Translations under genes and position numbers: made by a program
In this document: in pieces, positions 1 through 7,587 of the stretch
Layout of the letters: the number at the start of each line of letters is the position of its first letter
Numbering within the stretch: position 1 is the stretch's first letter
Notes under the pieces: generated by a model
Databases searched by the model: none
The model's input: the letters and a program-made list of their open reading frames with translations, nothing else
Told to the model about the DNA's origin: nothing
From: DAOTWP01 sp034435675
GTDB taxonomy: Bacteria; Chloroflexota; Anaerolineae; Aggregatilineales; Phototrophicaceae
Direction of reading: 5' to 3'
Length of the DNA: 8,888 nucleotides
Assembly (NCBI GenBank): GCA_034435675.1
Contig: DAOTWP010000004.1
Coordinates: forward strand, 1-8,888

Positions 1-212
1 TTGACAATCGCCAGCGCCGCGTATCCGTCCAGCACGGGCATTTCCAGATCAAGAAATACAACAGCTATGTCTTGCAGCGTATCAAGGTCAGCCGCCAAAT
101 TGGCGGTTACGGAGAGGTGCAGCGCGCTGACCGCCTCGATTCTGAGGAGCTGCTCCAGCACGAGGATATTGTTCGGGTTATCATCAATAATCAGGGCACG
201 GGTATCGGGCAT
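1..212 (-). CDS. Response regulator receiver domain protein, C-terminus beyond the window
   Basis: Seventy codons are visible, read from ATG at 212 towards base 1, where the frame is still open. The protein begins MPDTRALIIDDNPNN. The acidic pair Asp10-Asp11 and the segment FLDLEMPVLDGY, with Asp55 as phospho-acceptor, are the hallmarks of a CheY-like receiver domain. The start is supported by a strong ribosome binding site, GGAGG (219-223), six bases upstream. The second half of the receiver (switch Thr/Ser and conserved Lys) and any output domain lie outside the window, so it could be a lone receiver, a DNA-binding regulator or part of a hybrid protein. It lies 133 bases downstream of another receiver gene in the same direction and is probably served by the GAF kinase at 737-2680. 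That pairing is inferred from position only. Confidence 0.9.
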   Translation of the reverse strand, partial: MPDTRALIIDDNPNNILVLEQLLRIEAVSALHLSVTANLAADLDTLQDIAVVFLDLEMPVLDGYAALAIV

Positions 213-268
213 GGTTGTCCTCCAGGTAGGCTAAGATTCACAGCTAAACAAGCACTAGCGGGCATTCA

Positions 269-335
269 CCGCCGGTGTCTGCCGCGCGCATCTGTGGCTT
301 TCAGCCACCACTGTGGGCGAAGTCAGCACCGGCGG
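269..335. repeat. Inverted repeat between two receiver genes, with a nested hairpin
   Basis: The 133-base gap 213-345 holds a 9-base inverted repeat: CCGCCGGTG at 269-277 and CACCGGCGG at 327-335. Nested inside is a tight hairpin, GTGGCT (294-299) and AGCCAC (303-308), with a 3-base loop. The 7-mer GGCATTC also occurs directly at 261-267 and 334-340. No T-run follows on either strand, so a classical intrinsic terminator is not supported. It may be an mRNA processing or attenuation structure between the two receivers. Confidence 0.35.
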
Positions 336-345
336 CATTCCGGCG

Positions 346-744
346 CTACCACACGTACCAGACACTCTCGCCGCTGATTACGCGCTGCACCAGATTAGGA
401 AATTCGTCCATGTTGAGCGGCTTAGACAGCACACTATGAAAGCCGGCGCTGCGCAGCAGATCGACTTCCTCATTCATCACACTGGCAGTCAGGGCGACAA
501 CGGGCACCATGTCATAGGCTGGCTGGCGGCGGATCATTTCCAGCATGTCAAACCCGGAGTAAGGCTGGACATGAATATCGAGCAAGAACAGGTCCGGTGC
601 CGGCTCCAGCGTCAGCAGTTTCTGTTCGAACTGATCGCTGTTTGCCAGCATCGTCAACGCCATCAGACCGGGATTCATCCGCGCGATCATTTGCAGCACG
701 TTACGACTGGCTGCATCGTCTTCTACATAAAGTACATTAAGCAT
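346..744 (-). CDS. Single-domain response regulator (CheY/DivK-like receiver)
   Basis: This 132-aa protein is essentially one receiver domain, about the usual size, with no output domain. It begins MLNVLYVEDDAAS: the acidic pocket is Glu8-Asp9-Asp10, the phospho-acceptor is Asp56 in LLDIHVQPYSG, the switch residue is Thr86 in VVALTAS, and the conserved lysine is Lys108 in SKP. All catalytic positions are present, so it should accept phosphate from a kinase. The ATG at 744 is preceded by AGGGAG (753-758) with 8-base spacing, and it overlaps the stop codon of the upstream kinase by 8 bases, which suggests translational coupling and a cognate pair. With no DNA-binding domain it probably acts by protein contact or as a phosphorelay intermediate. 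A tail of about ten residues ending VWYVW follows the domain. Confidence 0.93.
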   Translation of the reverse strand: MLNVLYVEDDAASRNVLQMIARMNPGLMALTMLANSDQFEQKLLTLEPAPDLFLLDIHVQPYSGFDMLEMIRRQPAYDMVPVVALTASVMNEEVDLLRSAGFHSVLSKPLNMDEFPNLVQRVISGESVWYVW

Positions 745-2680
745 TGAGCTTGCTCCCTTCCGTTTCGAACGCCGCCACTAAAGGCAGTTCGACAAAAAAG
801 CGCGTGCCTTTGCCCACCTGGCTTTCAAACCAGATGCGCCCTTGATGTGCCTCGACCAGCTTCTGCGAAATCGGCATACCCAGCCCGGTGCCACCGCCCT
901 GCCGCAGCCCGCTCTCGGTCTGCTTAAACGGCGAAAAGACGTGTTGAGCATCCTCTGCGGCAATGCCATGTCCGCTGTCCTCCACCGTGACCAGCAGATG
1001 TCCTGATCCAGATTGCGCACTCACGCTGATATGCCCCTCCTCGGTGAACTTGCAGGCATTGGAGAGGATATTCAGGAAGATTTGCAGCAGGCGTTTGCGG
1101 TCGCCGATCAGCAGGGGCAGTTCTTCCGGCAGTGTCTGGTGCATACTGACCGGTTTGTTCGCCAGCAGCGGCTGTGTGTACTGAACCGCCGTTGTGAGGA
1201 TTTCACGCAGGTCAATCTGCGGCTCGACATACAGTTTCAGTGATCCCGACTCGATTTTTGACATATCCAGCACGTCGTTGATCAGATTCAGCAGATGCTG
1301 ACCGCTGTCGGCGATGCTGCCAACGAGCTGGGTCTGCTCTTCATTGAGCGGACCCGGAATCTGCTTGCGCAGGAATTTTGAGAAGTTGATGATCGCGTTG
1401 AGCGGTGTACGCAGTTCGTGCGACATGCTGGCGAGGAATGCCGATTTGACGCGGTTGGCGTTGTCAGCTTCTTCTCTGGCGGCGCTGGTTTCTTCAAAGA
1501 GCTGCGAATTGCGGATGGCAATCGCGATCTGGTCTGCCAGCGCCCGCATGATCCGCAGGTCTTCATCGCTGAAGCGGTTGACAGTATCCGCCTGAAGATC
1601 AAGCACGCCGATCAGCGAACCCCGATAGAGCATCGGCATGGCTAACTCTGCGCGGGTAGCGGGCAGCAGCGGGTTATGGACATGTTCCGGGTTCTGCGTC
1701 ACATCATTGGAGAGCGCGGGCAGCCGCGTGCGTGCCGCGCCGGGCACCAGACCCTTATCGCTCAGCGTGAAGTGCTTATCCAGCGCGACCATCTGAAGAC
1801 CAGCCTCGCCCACACCCTGCTTCAGGCGCAGCACCTGATCTGTCGCGCTGAAAAGAAAGATTGAGACATGCGACAGGCTGAAAGCCTGTGCGGTGCGCTC
1901 GACAATTTCCCGCAGCAGTTGGGCTGCATCAAGCTGGGTGGTGATTTGCAGCGAAATATCGGCTGCGATACGCAGATCGCGGGTACGTTCGGCAACGCGC
2001 TGTTCCAGGGTCGCTGCCATCTCGCGGATTTCGCCCACACGCAGATCGTATTCGTGTTTGAGATAACGAAAGATCGCCAAAAAGATGAACGAGACCACCC
2101 CAGAAAAAGCTGTGAAAAAGATCAACCGGGGCCACTTGTCCGCGACCACCGTCCCCGTTATTTGTTCCAGCATGGTGAGCTGATGCAAACCCAGCGCAGA
2201 TACCGTCCCCAGCCCAATAATTAACACAAGCGGGGTGAGCCGAATTGGCAGGACGGCTGCGGAAACGGCAGTCATGATATACAGCGTTGCCTGAATCGGC
2301 GCGCGATCAAACCCGAACATGCCTGCGGTCTGTAGCATCGCCACACCCATCACCGCCATCAGGCACAGTCCGGAAATGGTAATTTCTCCCCACTTCAGCG
2401 CAGCAACCGAGCCTGCCAGCAGCACAAAGACAACCCCAAAATAGACCGCGCTGGTCAGAAATGGCTGCGCGGTCGCAATGTCCGCCGGTATTTCTGGTGC
2501 AAAAATGAGGCTGATGAAAATGACCCCAAAGACCGGGATCAATCCACGGATGGTGCGCTCACGAAACGCAACGCCAGGGTCAGTGCTGCGGGGGGTCAGC
2601 CACGCCTTGACGTGACTCGCGAGCGGAAGTTTTCCCAAATTGCCCTGTTTCGATGGTCCGGCTAAGTTGCTTGTTGCCAT
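737..2680 (-). CDS. Membrane sensor histidine kinase, 6 TM + GAF + HisKA + HATPase_c
   Basis: A 647-aa sensor kinase that should autophosphorylate on histidine and pass phosphate to a receiver. In order: a cytoplasmic N-terminus; about six hydrophobic segments (roughly 45-62, 73-95, 102-122, 128-146, 148-166 and 186-206); a coiled linker (about 207-245); a GAF domain (about 249-393); HisKA with the canonical H-box SMSHELRTPLN and phospho-acceptor His421; then HATPase_c with the N-box NILSNACKFT (537-546), G1 DSGHGI (568-573) and G2 GGGTGLG (595-601). All catalytic motifs are intact. The ATG at 2680 was chosen because AGGAG (2688-2692) lies 7 bases upstream; an in-frame ATG at 2728 would add 16 residues but has no ribosome binding site. 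The next gene, a lone receiver, overlaps its stop codon and is the likely partner. The stimulus is unknown: GAF domains bind diverse small ligands, and no diagnostic residue was recognised. Confidence 0.95.
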   Translation of the reverse strand: MATSNLAGPSKQGNLGKLPLASHVKAWLTPRSTDPGVAFRERTIRGLIPVFGVIFISLIFAPEIPADIATAQPFLTSAVYFGVVFVLLAGSVAALKWGEITISGLCLMAVMGVAMLQTAGMFGFDRAPIQATLYIMTAVSAAVLPIRLTPLVLIIGLGTVSALGLHQLTMLEQITGTVVADKWPRLIFFTAFSGVVSFIFLAIFRYLKHEYDLRVGEIREMAATLEQRVAERTRDLRIAADISLQITTQLDAAQLLREIVERTAQAFSLSHVSIFLFSATDQVLRLKQGVGEAGLQMVALDKHFTLSDKGLVPGAARTRLPALSNDVTQNPEHVHNPLLPATRAELAMPMLYRGSLIGVLDLQADTVNRFSDEDLRIMRALADQIAIAIRNSQLFEETSAAREEADNANRVKSAFLASMSHELRTPLNAIINFSKFLRKQIPGPLNEEQTQLVGSIADSGQHLLNLINDVLDMSKIESGSLKLYVEPQIDLREILTTAVQYTQPLLANKPVSMHQTLPEELPLLIGDRKRLLQIFLNILSNACKFTEEGHISVSAQSGSGHLLVTVEDSGHGIAAEDAQHVFSPFKQTESGLRQGGGTGLGMPISQKLVEAHQGRIWFESQVGKGTRFFVELPLVAAFETEGSKLNA

Positions 2681-2687
2681 CGCCCAA

Positions 2688-2716
2688 CTCCTGAAAGCTA
2701 TATCTGCTACTTTCAG
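2688..2716 (-). promoter_or_regulatory. Ribosome binding site of the GAF kinase with an adjoining inverted repeat
   Basis: On the minus strand, AGGAG at 2692-2688 sits 7 bases before ATG 2680 and decides the start of the kinase. Its first two bases belong to one arm of a perfect 7-base inverted repeat, CTGAAAG and CTTTCAG (2710-2716 and 2691-2697), with a 12-base loop. In RNA this hairpin would border or partly mask the ribosome binding site. In DNA it could be a dyad operator. The ribosome binding site is well supported; a regulatory role for the repeat is inference. Confidence 0.5.
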
Positions 2717-2808
2717 TCTAAAGCCCATCGATTGGCTGAAGTACCTAGCAGGGTTGATAGTTTTTCTTAATTAACGGTAATTTTCTGAGGGCAGCATAGC
2801 CAGCGTGT
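2717..2808. other. AT-rich spacer between the two signalling pairs
   Basis: The stretch between the stop of the LuxR-type regulator and the kinase leader is AT-rich in its middle (2758-2785), including TTAATTAA at 2767-2774, within an otherwise GC-rich region. It could hold a promoter for the downstream kinase-receiver pair, but no convincing -35/-10 pair was found. There is no GC-rich hairpin followed by a T-run, so read-through from the upstream pair is possible. Confidence 0.3.
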
Positions 2809-3456
2809 TCAGATCAGGTGCTGCCGGGTGGCAATGATCAGTGCCTCCGTCCGGTTTTCCGCGCCAAGTTTTGCAATGATATTGGTAATGTGAAAGCGTA
2901 CCGTGGCAACACTGATATTCAGCGTTTCCGCCACTTCATTGTTGTTCAGCCCGCGCCGCATCACGCGCAGCACTTCCAGTTCACGCCGCGTCAGACCGTA
3001 ATCGGATGCGGAAACAGGTGCTGCCGCATTACGCTCAAGCAGTGCGCGAACGAGATCGGGCGAAAAAACGGCGGTGCCGCTGTGCACGTTGCGAATCGTG
3101 CTCAGCAGTGCATCAGGATGGATCGTCTTGAGGACATAGCCCACAGCACCAACCGCAACCATACCTTGCACAACATCTGCATCATCCATACCCGATAACC
3201 CGATGATCTTGGTCGCCGGGTGCCGGGAAAGGATCGCTTTCGTCGCTGTGATTCCGTCCATGTCCGGCATGTTGATGTCCATCAGCACAACGTCCGGTTG
3301 GTGCTCGTCGCACAGCCGCACGGCATCTTCACCGGTATAGCCGTTCGCCACCAGCTCAACGCCCGGCAGCGAGGCAAACAGTTCACCCAGCGCGGTATGC
3401 ACAGCCCGCTGATCGTCCACCAGCAGGACACGGATGCTGCCCCCAACCGTCACCAT
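2809..3456 (-). CDS. NarL/FixJ-family response regulator (receiver + LuxR-type HTH)
   Basis: A 215-aa regulator of standard length for the family. The receiver (about 7-125) shows LLVDDQ with Asp14-Asp15, phospho-acceptor Asp60 in VLMDINMPDMDG, switch Ser88 in IIGLSG and Lys110 in VLKT. The C-terminal LuxR/GerE helix-turn-helix (about 150-213) starts with LTRRELEVL, and its turn and recognition helix fall in NNEVAETLNISVATVRFHI. It should bind DNA and control transcription once phosphorylated. The ATG at 3456 was chosen because AAAGG (3463-3467) lies 6 bases upstream. A GTG at 3498 would add 14 residues that resemble no receiver and has no ribosome binding site. It starts 53 bases after the stop of the six-PAS kinase, its likely partner. 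Targets are unknown; autoregulation is possible but unproven. Confidence 0.95.
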   Translation of the reverse strand: MVTVGGSIRVLLVDDQRAVHTALGELFASLPGVELVANGYTGEDAVRLCDEHQPDVVLMDINMPDMDGITATKAILSRHPATKIIGLSGMDDADVVQGMVAVGAVGYVLKTIHPDALLSTIRNVHSGTAVFSPDLVRALLERNAAAPVSASDYGLTRRELEVLRVMRRGLNNNEVAETLNISVATVRFHITNIIAKLGAENRTEALIIATRQHLI

Positions 3457-3509
3457 TTCCTGCCTTTCAGTCCCTGTTCCCAGGGGACTCTCCCTCACAG
3501 CCGTCAGGA

Positions 3510-6500
3510 TCAGACCGGCAGCCGCACGCTGAACGTGCTGCCCACGCCCGGCGTGCTGCTGACAGTGACGGACCCCGCATGTAGTTCGACGATTTCCTTG
3601 GTAATCGCCAGCCCCAACCCTGTGCCGCTGGCAACCAACTGACGCGCTTCTGCCGTGCGATAAAAACGCTCAAAGACCCGGCTGACATCGTCCGCGCCAA
3701 TGCCCATGCCTTGATCGGCAACACTGACCACCAGTGCCGTTTCCTCGGCGGTCGTCTCAATGCGAATCGTCCGGTTTTCGGGCGTGTAATTGATCGCATT
3801 GGAGACCAGATTCACCAGCACGCGCTCGATCTGGCGCGGATCCAGCAGCACATCCGGCAGCGCCTGATCCATTTGCAGCACCAGCGCTTGCTGTTTGCCC
3901 AGCGCCACCGGCTCATAGGTATCGTAGACGCGCTGAACCAGCACATTGATATTCGCTTTTTCCATTTTTAGCAGCAGCTGCCCGCGATCCATCTGCGACA
4001 GCGTGCGCAAATCCTCCAGGAGATTTTCGAGATGGCGCACCTGGTTTTCCAGCGCGCGGACATGATCTGCCAACCGCTCCGGGTTGCGCTGCAACAGGTA
4101 CAGGCGCGTGCTTAAACCCGCAATGGGCGTCGCCAGATCATGCACCGCGTCTGCCACAAAACGCGCCTTAAAGCGTTCGAGTTCCTTCAACTGGGTGATG
4201 TCATGCCCGCTGAGCAGCACACCATGGCGCGCCGCTTCCTCGCCGACGCTCACCGGAATCAGGGTGAGATCCAGGTCGGACCCCTTGCCGTCGACAGCAG
4301 CAAGCTGCACTTCTACACGCTGAAGTTCGCAGTCATAGATGACCTTGAGCAGCGCTGCCCCCACCCGTTCTCGCTGTTCATCACTGTCAAGTGACCAGAG
4401 AATCTTCTCGATTGACTGCGCCCCCTGCTGGCTGAACGCGGCACGAAATGCCGGGTTAGACACGCGCACATCGCCGTTGGTGTCGGCGAATGCCAGTGCA
4501 TCCGCTGTATTGTTCAGGACGAGTTCCAACTGTTCGTTGACCCGGCGCAGCGCTATGGTGCGTTCATCCACCAGATTTTCAAGCTGGCTGGTATACTGCC
4601 GAACTGCCTCCTCCAGCCGTTTCTGTTCGTTAATATCCCGGCTGTAGATCGCATAAGCCTCGACGACACCCGCCGATGCGAAGACCGGATAGATTGAGTT
4701 ATCGGACCATCCGGTAAGACCATAATCCTCAAAACGCGCGGGCTTGCCGGTCTGGCGCACGGCATCCAGATACGGCATACGCGCCTGCAAAAGATCGGGC
4801 GGCAGTTGGTCAAAGTTGTTGGTGCCGATAGCTTGTTCAACAGTCATACCCAGAACTTCGGCTGTCGCCTTGTTGACAGTCAAAAAGGTGCCATCAATGG
4901 ACATCAGGAAGGCAATATCGGTGGTGGCATCGAGCAGTGCCCGGAGCTGCGCCTCGCTGCGCTTCAATGCCTCCTCCGCACGCCTGCTGTTGGTAATATC
5001 GCGGGTGATCACCAGCAGCCCCGGCTGCCCTTCGTAGTCAATCTTACAGATGACGCCGCGATACCAGTAAACCCGGTTGCCCAGCAGGACTCGGTTTTCA
5101 ATCAATCCGGTATGCTCTGCCTCGCTGCGCATCAGGGCGCGGATCGCATTCGCAACGATTTCCCGATCATCAGGATGCACCAGCATATTGCCGGTTCCAA
5201 GCTGTCGCGTCTGTTCCAGCGTCAGCCCGGTGCGCTGCTCAAATTCCGGGTTCACATAGAGTACGTGCCCGGCGTAGTCGGTGACCACAATGAAGTCGGG
5301 GAATGCCTCGACTACCGACCGGTAGCGCCGTTCCGACTCGCGCAGGGCGGCTTCTGCCCGTTTTTGGTCCGTAATGTTCTGCGCCAGAATCATGCCATAG
5401 GTAACATTGCCGTCCCGGTCTGCCAGCGGCACATAGTTGTAGCGATGCACCTGGTCGCCAAACGGCAGTTCAGCGGCAAAATGTTTACCTTGCAGCACCG
5501 CCCGCATGTTGGGTTCCGCCAGTTTTGCAAAGTCCTCAGGCAGCGCATGGTACAGGGTTTTGCCGATCATGCCGTCACTGGAATAACCCGCCCGCTCAAC
5601 TTCAGGTCCATCCACCAGAACAAAGCGCAGCTCATGATCGAACAGTATCACCGCGCTGCCGGGCAGATTTGCCGCGAGCGCGCGATAGCGCTGTTCGCTT
5701 TCGCGCAGCGCTGCTTCTGCCTGTTTGCGTTCGGTGACATCACGCGAGTTAACGACAATACCCCGGATGATCGGGTCATGCAGCAGGTTCGTCGCCCGCG
5801 ACTCCAGGTAAACCCAGTGTCCCTGCGCATGGCGAAAACGGTATTCACTTACAGCAGAGGCACCCGGCTGCTGTACCTTTTCAGCAAATAGTGCCACAAT
5901 GCCCGCCAAATCGTCCGGGTGGACATAATCAAACGCACGCGCGCCAACCAGCGCTTCGGGAGCATAGCCGAGGGCACGCTCCGTCGATTCGCTCTCGAAA
6001 CTAATGGTTCCGTCCGCCTGCAAAATCGTGATGATGTCCGACGAGTTTGCCACAAGCGCCCGGAAGCGTTCCTCGCTCTCGCGCAGCGCCTGTGCCGCGC
6101 GTTTCTGGTCGGTGATGTCGCGCACCCCGCCGTTGATGGCGACAAGGCGGTTCTGCTGGGCATCCCACACCGGCTGGGCATGCACCCGTACCCAGCGCAC
6201 AGCGCCATCCTTGCGGACGACGCGCAGTTCAGTGCTTACACGGCGGTTCTGGCGCAGTTGCGCCATGTCGTGATCATCCTGCGCCAGGTCGTCCGGATGC
6301 ACCGTGGCGCGCCAACCACCGATGGCGAGGAACTCCTCTGCTGTGTAGCCCGTGATCGCTTCAAACGCGCCGGTGAGCAGGCTGTGCTCCAGTGTGCCGT
6401 CGGCATTCACCTGCGATGTAAACGTGTAATCCGAGGTCACAGACGAGATGATGCGGAAACGCGCTTCGCTCTCGCGCAGGGCAGCCTCGGCGTTCTCCCG

Positions 6501-7097
6501 TTCGCGCAGTTCCTTGCGGGCATCATCCAGCGCTCTCTGGATGGTGCGCAGGGTGATGTATGCCACCCCTGCCGCGACCAGCAGGAACACACTGTAGGCA
6601 ATCAATGCCAGGACAGGTGTCGTATTCCCGCGCATGGGGGGAAGCGCGTCGTTCACCTCCAGCCATGCCATCAGGATTCCGAACAGAATGGTGAGCAGGT
6701 AAAAGGTAACTAGCTGGCGGCGATGCAGCATCCAGCCTGCCAGCAGCAGCACGAGCATTCCACCACCAGTGTAGCCAACCGCTTGTACACCGCCCGAATC
6801 AACAGCGCTGCTCATCAGCCCTGCCCAGGCGGACAAGACCAGGATGAAAGCTGCCGCGCGGACAGCACCACGCTTAAGCAGCATCCACTGCCCGAAAAAC
6901 ATCAGCAGCGCCAAAACGTGAATGAGCTGCGGTGTGAAGGCAATCGACTGAATCAAGACACCAACAACGCCGAGGCGCAGAATCAATGCGAGATTGGCGG
7001 CGGTGCGTGTTCGATCTACGTTATCCGGGAACACAGGCGCTGTGAGGAACTGTTGGAGCTGTTCATGTGCTGATTTGGGGGGATCCGGCTTCTGCAT
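3510..7097 (-). CDS. Membrane histidine kinase with six PAS domains (HisKA + HATPase_c)
   Basis: A very long sensor kinase of 1195 aa. It has six hydrophobic segments near the N-terminus (about 35-54, 57-74, 80-98, 108-124, 127-147 and 161-183) and then a charged coiled linker. Six PAS units follow at about 211-332, 343-460, 469-583, 590-709, 715-830 and 853-972. The first five are introduced by near-repeated linkers of the type AALRESEARFR, spaced 121-131 residues apart. Next come HisKA with His986 in AVHDLATPIAG, the N-box NLVSNAINYT (about 1096-1105), G1 DQGMGIG (1128-1134) and G2 GTGLGLAI (1158-1165). The H-box differs from the usual HELRTP: Asp at H+1 and Ala in place of Arg. The catalytic residues look sufficient for activity. 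The ATG at 7097 was chosen because AGGTG (7103-7107) lies 5 bases upstream; an in-frame GTG at 7103 overlaps that site. The regulator starting at 3456 is the probable target. Signals are unknown. Confidence 0.95.
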   Translation of the reverse strand: MQKPDPPKSAHEQLQQFLTAPVFPDNVDRTRTAANLALILRLGVVGVLIQSIAFTPQLIHVLALLMFFGQWMLLKRGAVRAAAFILVLSAWAGLMSSAVDSGGVQAVGYTGGGMLVLLLAGWMLHRRQLVTFYLLTILFGILMAWLEVNDALPPMRGNTTPVLALIAYSVFLLVAAGVAYITLRTIQRALDDARKELRERENAEAALRESEARFRIISSVTSDYTFTSQVNADGTLEHSLLTGAFEAITGYTAEEFLAIGGWRATVHPDDLAQDDHDMAQLRQNRRVSTELRVVRKDGAVRWVRVHAQPVWDAQQNRLVAINGGVRDITDQKRAAQALRESEERFRALVANSSDIITILQADGTISFESESTERALGYAPEALVGARAFDYVHPDDLAGIVALFAEKVQQPGASAVSEYRFRHAQGHWVYLESRATNLLHDPIIRGIVVNSRDVTERKQAEAALRESEQRYRALAANLPGSAVILFDHELRFVLVDGPEVERAGYSSDGMIGKTLYHALPEDFAKLAEPNMRAVLQGKHFAAELPFGDQVHRYNYVPLADRDGNVTYGMILAQNITDQKRAEAALRESERRYRSVVEAFPDFIVVTDYAGHVLYVNPEFEQRTGLTLEQTRQLGTGNMLVHPDDREIVANAIRALMRSEAEHTGLIENRVLLGNRVYWYRGVICKIDYEGQPGLLVITRDITNSRRAEEALKRSEAQLRALLDATTDIAFLMSIDGTFLTVNKATAEVLGMTVEQAIGTNNFDQLPPDLLQARMPYLDAVRQTGKPARFEDYGLTGWSDNSIYPVFASAGVVEAYAIYSRDINEQKRLEEAVRQYTSQLENLVDERTIALRRVNEQLELVLNNTADALAFADTNGDVRVSNPAFRAAFSQQGAQSIEKILWSLDSDEQRERVGAALLKVIYDCELQRVEVQLAAVDGKGSDLDLTLIPVSVGEEAARHGVLLSGHDITQLKELERFKARFVADAVHDLATPIAGLSTRLYLLQRNPERLADHVRALENQVRHLENLLEDLRTLSQMDRGQLLLKMEKANINVLVQRVYDTYEPVALGKQQALVLQMDQALPDVLLDPRQIERVLVNLVSNAINYTPENRTIRIETTAEETALVVSVADQGMGIGADDVSRVFERFYRTAEARQLVASGTGLGLAITKEIVELHAGSVTVSSTPGVGSTFSVRLPV

Positions 7098-7102
7098 ATT
7101 CA

Positions 7103-7107
7103 CACCT
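7103..7107 (-). promoter_or_regulatory. Ribosome binding site of the six-PAS kinase
   Basis: AGGTG on the minus strand lies 5 bases before ATG 7097. It makes this ATG more likely than the GTG at 7103-7101, which overlaps the site itself. Confidence 0.5.
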
Positions 7108-7503
7108 GGCTACTAATTCGGTGATGAATGGGTCATGTTATGGGTGATTATGCTTGATTGTCCCCAACGGGTTTGAGGGAGCAACGGCAATATGCGTGCT
7201 GTATTGCGGACTGTATATCTGGTCCTGATTTTGTAATATTTTCCATTGTACACCAGGAACGCCGTTTAGCGGTTAATCTTTGTAATAACCTTTTGATTAG
7301 AAAAGTTAGCGTGTATTCGACACCTGCGTGGTCAGCCTGGTGCAGCAGCACTCACCGGTACTGTACTGGCAGTCCGTATCCCATGCGGGGGTCTTGCCTG
7401 TTCTGCCGCAGGGGGTTGATTTGTTTGGTCACGGCGGATTTCAATGATTGAATGACGGCGCTGATTGATCCTGATTTCGTACCTTTTGGGCGGTCAGGTT
7501 TTT
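7108..7503. other. Gene-free region upstream of the six-PAS kinase
   Basis: About 400 bases with no convincing gene. Small open frames occur on both strands (for example 7148-7351 minus and 7158-7451 plus), but they overlap each other, show no recognisable domain, and lack a good ribosome binding site. The stretch 7195-7310 is clearly AT-richer than its surroundings and is the best place for a promoter of the downstream kinase. It holds a TACAAT -10-like hexamer on the minus strand (7247-7252) without a matching -35, and an AT-rich inverted repeat at 7287-7307 (TTTT/AAAA arms around GATTAG). These are candidates only. Confidence 0.35.
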
Positions 7504-7532
7504 GTAGAGGGCGAAACATGCTTCGCCCCTAC
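7504..7532. repeat. GTAG-footed palindrome, GGGCGAA-core variant
   Basis: A 29-base hairpin. The left arm is GTAG, a bulged A, then GGGCGAA; the right arm is TTCGCCC then CTAC; the loop is ACATGC. The GTAG...CTAC foot is shared with the other palindromes of the island, but the core differs from their GGGCGGGTCT core. It lies 19 bases before the first copy of the 35-base end sequence, mirroring the palindrome-then-end order of the two larger units. There is no T-run after either stem, so it is not an intrinsic terminator. Confidence 0.8.
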
Positions 7533-7551
7533 GCAAACGCGCACATACCAC

Positions 7552-7586
7552 CCCGCGCCTCATTGCGTTGCGTTGAGCGCTGCGCA
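7552..7586. repeat. Element end sequence, copy 1 of 3
   Basis: A 35-base sequence starting CCCGCGCCTCATTGCG and ending GAGCGCTGCGCA. It is identical to the copy at 7788-7822 and has one mismatch over 34 bases with 8511-8544. It marks the left border of the deleted unit 7587-7822. Confidence 0.9.
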
Positions 7587-7587
7587 C

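Noticed and set aside
2681..2728. Upstream ATG at 2728 as start of the GAF kinase
   Set aside because: No ribosome binding site precedes it, while ATG 2680 has AGGAG at 7-base spacing.
3457..3498. GTG at 3498 as start of the LuxR-type regulator
   Set aside because: No ribosome binding site, and the 14 extra residues do not belong to a receiver fold; ATG 3456 has AAAGG at 6-base spacing.
4806..5891. A 361-codon open frame on the plus strand
   Set aside because: It lies wholly antisense to the six-PAS kinase, whose domains are continuous and complete. The predicted protein shows no domain, and the frame is a codon-bias shadow.
5919..6713. A 264-codon open frame on the plus strand
   Set aside because: Also antisense to the six-PAS kinase, with no recognisable domain and composition typical of a reverse-strand shadow.
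7200..7252. Sigma-70 promoter for the six-PAS kinase based on TACAAT
   Set aside because: No acceptable -35 hexamer lies at 16-18 bases, so it is kept only as a remark.
7148..7451. Small open frames upstream of the six-PAS kinase, on both strands
   Set aside because: They overlap each other, lack good ribosome binding sites and domains, and lie in an AT-rich region better explained as regulatory.
7504..7532. Intrinsic terminator
   Set aside because: The stem is strong, but the T-run lies on the wrong side for the plus strand and no T-run follows on the minus strand.
7441..7587. Continuation of the truncated transposase frame to a 68-residue protein
   Set aside because: After about 20 codons the frame runs through the end repeat and a palindrome, so it is fortuitous read-through and not a gene product with a function.
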